Shown one piece after another: positions 6,033 to 7,103 of a DNA stretch of 7,103 nucleotides; the first letter of the stretch is position 1; every line of letters begins with the position of its first letter. Made by a program: the position numbers and the translations under genes. Below the pieces are notes generated by a model. That model did not search any database. It was not told the DNA's origin and saw only the letters and a program-made list of their open reading frames with translations. This DNA comes from Planctomycetota bacterium (GTDB taxonomy: Bacteria > Planctomycetota > UBA1135 > GCA-002686595): positions 1-7,103 of the forward strand of contig JARGOW010000194.1 in NCBI GenBank assembly GCA_029212955.1, given 5' to 3'.

Positions 6033-6078
6033 TGTTGTATTGACAACATGCTGTGTTGTTGATCTAATAACTTGTTGT
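6033..6078. promoter_or_regulatory. Putative NorR enhancer array (TGTTGT/ACAACA elements)
   Basis: Four copies of a six-base element: TGTTGT at 6033-6038, its inverse ACAACA at 6043-6048, and TGTTGT at 6054-6059 and 6073-6078. The first two make a perfect palindrome with a 4-base spacer, containing two overlapping GT-N7-AC matches (6034-6044 and 6037-6047), the core reported for NorR sites. The three plus-oriented copies are 21 and 19 bases apart, about two helical turns. Relative to the predicted norC start they sit near -98 to -133, a normal enhancer distance. The palindrome is the best-supported site; the other copies are half-sites. Confidence 0.65.
6040..6068 (+). promoter_or_regulatory. 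Sigma-70-type promoter of norR
   Basis: TTGACA at 6040-6045 (perfect -35), a 17-base spacer, and TCTAAT at 6063-6068 (5 of 6 matches to the -10). The start point would fall near 6074-6077, at or within three bases of the norR GTG. The -35 lies inside the TGTTGT-ACAACA palindrome, so NorR bound there should block its own promoter. Confidence 0.7.
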
Positions 6079-7103
6079 GAAACCGATACCTCCCCGCGAA
6101 TTGGAGCTGCTCTTCCAGATATCCATCGATCTGTCGGCTTCATTCAGCTCCCAGGACCGGCATCAGCGCCTGGTGGAAGCTGTGGAGTCCGCGCTCCCCG
6201 TGGACGCGGTCACCCTGATGCGGCATAGCGACGGGGTTCTGTTCCCGGTCGCCCAGCACGGACTTTCCCGGGACGCTCTAGGCCGGGATTTCCCCATTGC
6301 TCAGCACCCTCGATTGCAGGAGATAGTGAGGAGCACGCGCCCAACGATTTTCCCCCATGACTCGGACCTGCCCGATCCGTTTGACGGTTTGGTGTTGGGC
6401 GACCATGTGCTTTCGGGCGTGGTCCATGCATGTGTGGGTTGTCCGCTCGTCGCCGACGGGCGGCTCATTGGCGTTTTGACCTTGGATGCTTTGGAAGCCA
6501 GGCAGTTCGAAACCATCAGCCCGGCCTTTTTTTCATCCCTGGCTGCGCTTGCTGGGGCATCGCTCCGCACGGCCCTCTTGATCGAGGAACTGGAGGCCGT
6601 GCGGCAGCATCAGGATCTTGTGGCATCCGATCAAAACAAGGCGAGTCGGCAGCGCCTGGGTGCGGATCTCATCGGGGACAGCACGCCGGTGGATTCGTTG
6701 CGGAGCGAAATCAAAGCGATCGGTCCTTCGGACTTTCCCGTGTTGATCACCGGTGAGACCGGCGCGGGTAAGGAGCCCACCGTGCGCAAGCTGCACGAGG
6801 CCTCCGCACGGGCGGACAAGCCGCTCATCTACGTGAACTGCGCCGCATTGCCCGAATCCCTTGCGGAATCGGAACTCTTCGGGCATGCGGCAGGTTCGTT
6901 CACCGATGCCCACGGCGTTCGATTGGGCAAATTCCAACTCGCGGATGGTGCCAGCCTATTCCTGGACGAAATCGGAGAGCTTCCCCTTTCGATCCAGCCG
7001 AAATTGCTCCGCATTTTGCAGTCTGGTGAAGTTCAGCGGGTGGGCAGCGATGAACCGATCGAGGTCGATGTGCGCTTGTTTGCGGCCACGAACAGGGATT
7101 TAC
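6077..7103 (+). CDS. norR: NorR, NO-sensing sigma-54 activator, 3' end beyond window
   Basis: A bacterial enhancer-binding protein that senses NO with a GAF-domain mononuclear iron and activates sigma-54 transcription of NO-detoxification genes. 342 residues are visible of an expected ~500; the rest of the AAA+ domain and the DNA-binding domain lie beyond the edge. The GAF domain is about 10-170. All five residues proposed as iron or gas ligands in E. coli NorR have counterparts: Arg79, Asp103 (DPFDG), His117 and Cys119 (VHACVG), and Asp137 (LTLDA). A linker (170-195) leads to the AAA+ domain: Walker A GETGAGKE (226-233), NCAALPESLAESELFGH (254-270), Walker B LFLDEI (294-299) and sensor I in ATNRD (337-341). 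Two oddities: the GAFTGA loop reads GSFTDA (273-278), and Pro234 follows Walker A where Leu is usual. The GTG at 6077 is the first possible start after an in-frame TAA (6068-6070). TTG at 6101 is an alternative. No Shine-Dalgarno. Confidence 0.95.
   Translation, partial: MKPIPPRELELLFQISIDLSASFSSQDRHQRLVEAVESALPVDAVTLMRHSDGVLFPVAQHGLSRDALGRDFPIAQHPRLQEIVRSTRPTIFPHDSDLPDPFDGLVLGDHVLSGVVHACVGCPLVADGRLIGVLTLDALEARQFETISPAFFSSLAALAGASLRTALLIEELEAVRQHQDLVASDQNKASRQRLGADLIGDSTPVDSLRSEIKAIGPSDFPVLITGETGAGKEPTVRKLHEASARADKPLIYVNCAALPESLAESELFGHAAGSFTDAHGVRLGKFQLADGASLFLDEIGELPLSIQPKLLRILQSGEVQRVGSDEPIEVDVRLFAATNRDL

Noticed and set aside
6017..6071. TTGAT half-sites (6018 and 6059) as FNR/NnrR/DNR boxes
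   Set aside because: Neither has a matching ATCAA-like second half at the 4-base spacing, so no complete FNR-type site can be supported.
6033..6078. TGTTGT copies as a CRISPR-like or microsatellite repeat
   Set aside because: The units are six bases, partly inverted and confined to a promoter region, which fits regulator binding sites and not an array of repeats and spacers.

Overview
The window holds a nearly complete, compact denitrification gene cluster that converts nitrite to NO and NO to N2O, together with its dedicated regulator. It looks like chromosomal DNA of a Gram-negative bacterium with moderately high GC (roughly 60% by eye). Three proteins carry lipoprotein signals, sigma-54 control is evident, and the enzymes are envelope-located. 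Only norB has a visible Shine-Dalgarno sequence. I cannot place the phylum with confidence. The class II (AniA-like) NirK fused to cytochrome c, beside NirV and a Sco protein, is an arrangement I associate with Bacteroidota, Planctomycetota and similar lineages. The good sigma-70 consensus promoter upstream of norR argues somewhat against Bacteroidota.

Layout. On the minus strand, reading from right to left, lies one apparent operon: norC (5873-5154), norB (5154-3778), a 109-base gap with a strong hairpin, nirK (3668-2163), nirV (2143-1250), a sco family gene (1253-585) and norQ (588 to the left edge, truncated). Four of the five junctions are tight: norC/norB share one base (TAATG), nirV/sco and sco/norQ share ATGA, and nirK/nirV are 19 bases apart. 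On the plus strand, diverging from norC, is norR (6077 to the right edge, truncated in the AAA+ domain).

The 203-base divergent region (5874-6076) is regulatory. It contains a near-perfect sigma-54 -24/-12 promoter facing norC (5954-5969) and an array of TGTTGT/ACAACA elements at positions suited to NorR enhancer sites. A sigma-70-type promoter for norR has its -35 inside that array and its start point at or next to the GTG start codon, so norR is probably leaderless and autorepressed.

How the parts work together. NirK (outer copper enzyme with its own cytochrome c domain) makes NO. NorCB in the membrane reduces NO to N2O. NorQ matures NorB. Sco probably delivers copper to NirK. NirV is a conserved accessory protein of unknown role. 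NorR senses NO through a GAF-domain iron and drives the operon through sigma-54.

The most unusual points are: (1) the sigma-54 contact loop of NorR reads GSFTDA instead of GAFTGA, the same Gly-to-Asp position at which a substitution in E. coli NorR is, from memory, reported to bypass NO control; (2) NorC is di-heme, with an extra C-terminal cytochrome c domain; (3) both NirK and NorC carry captive cytochrome domains; (4) an NO-producing enzyme lies in the same NorR/sigma-54 operon as the NO-consuming one; and (5) the leaderless norR promoter is interlocked with the enhancer array. I saw no mobile element, CRISPR array, tRNA or rRNA.
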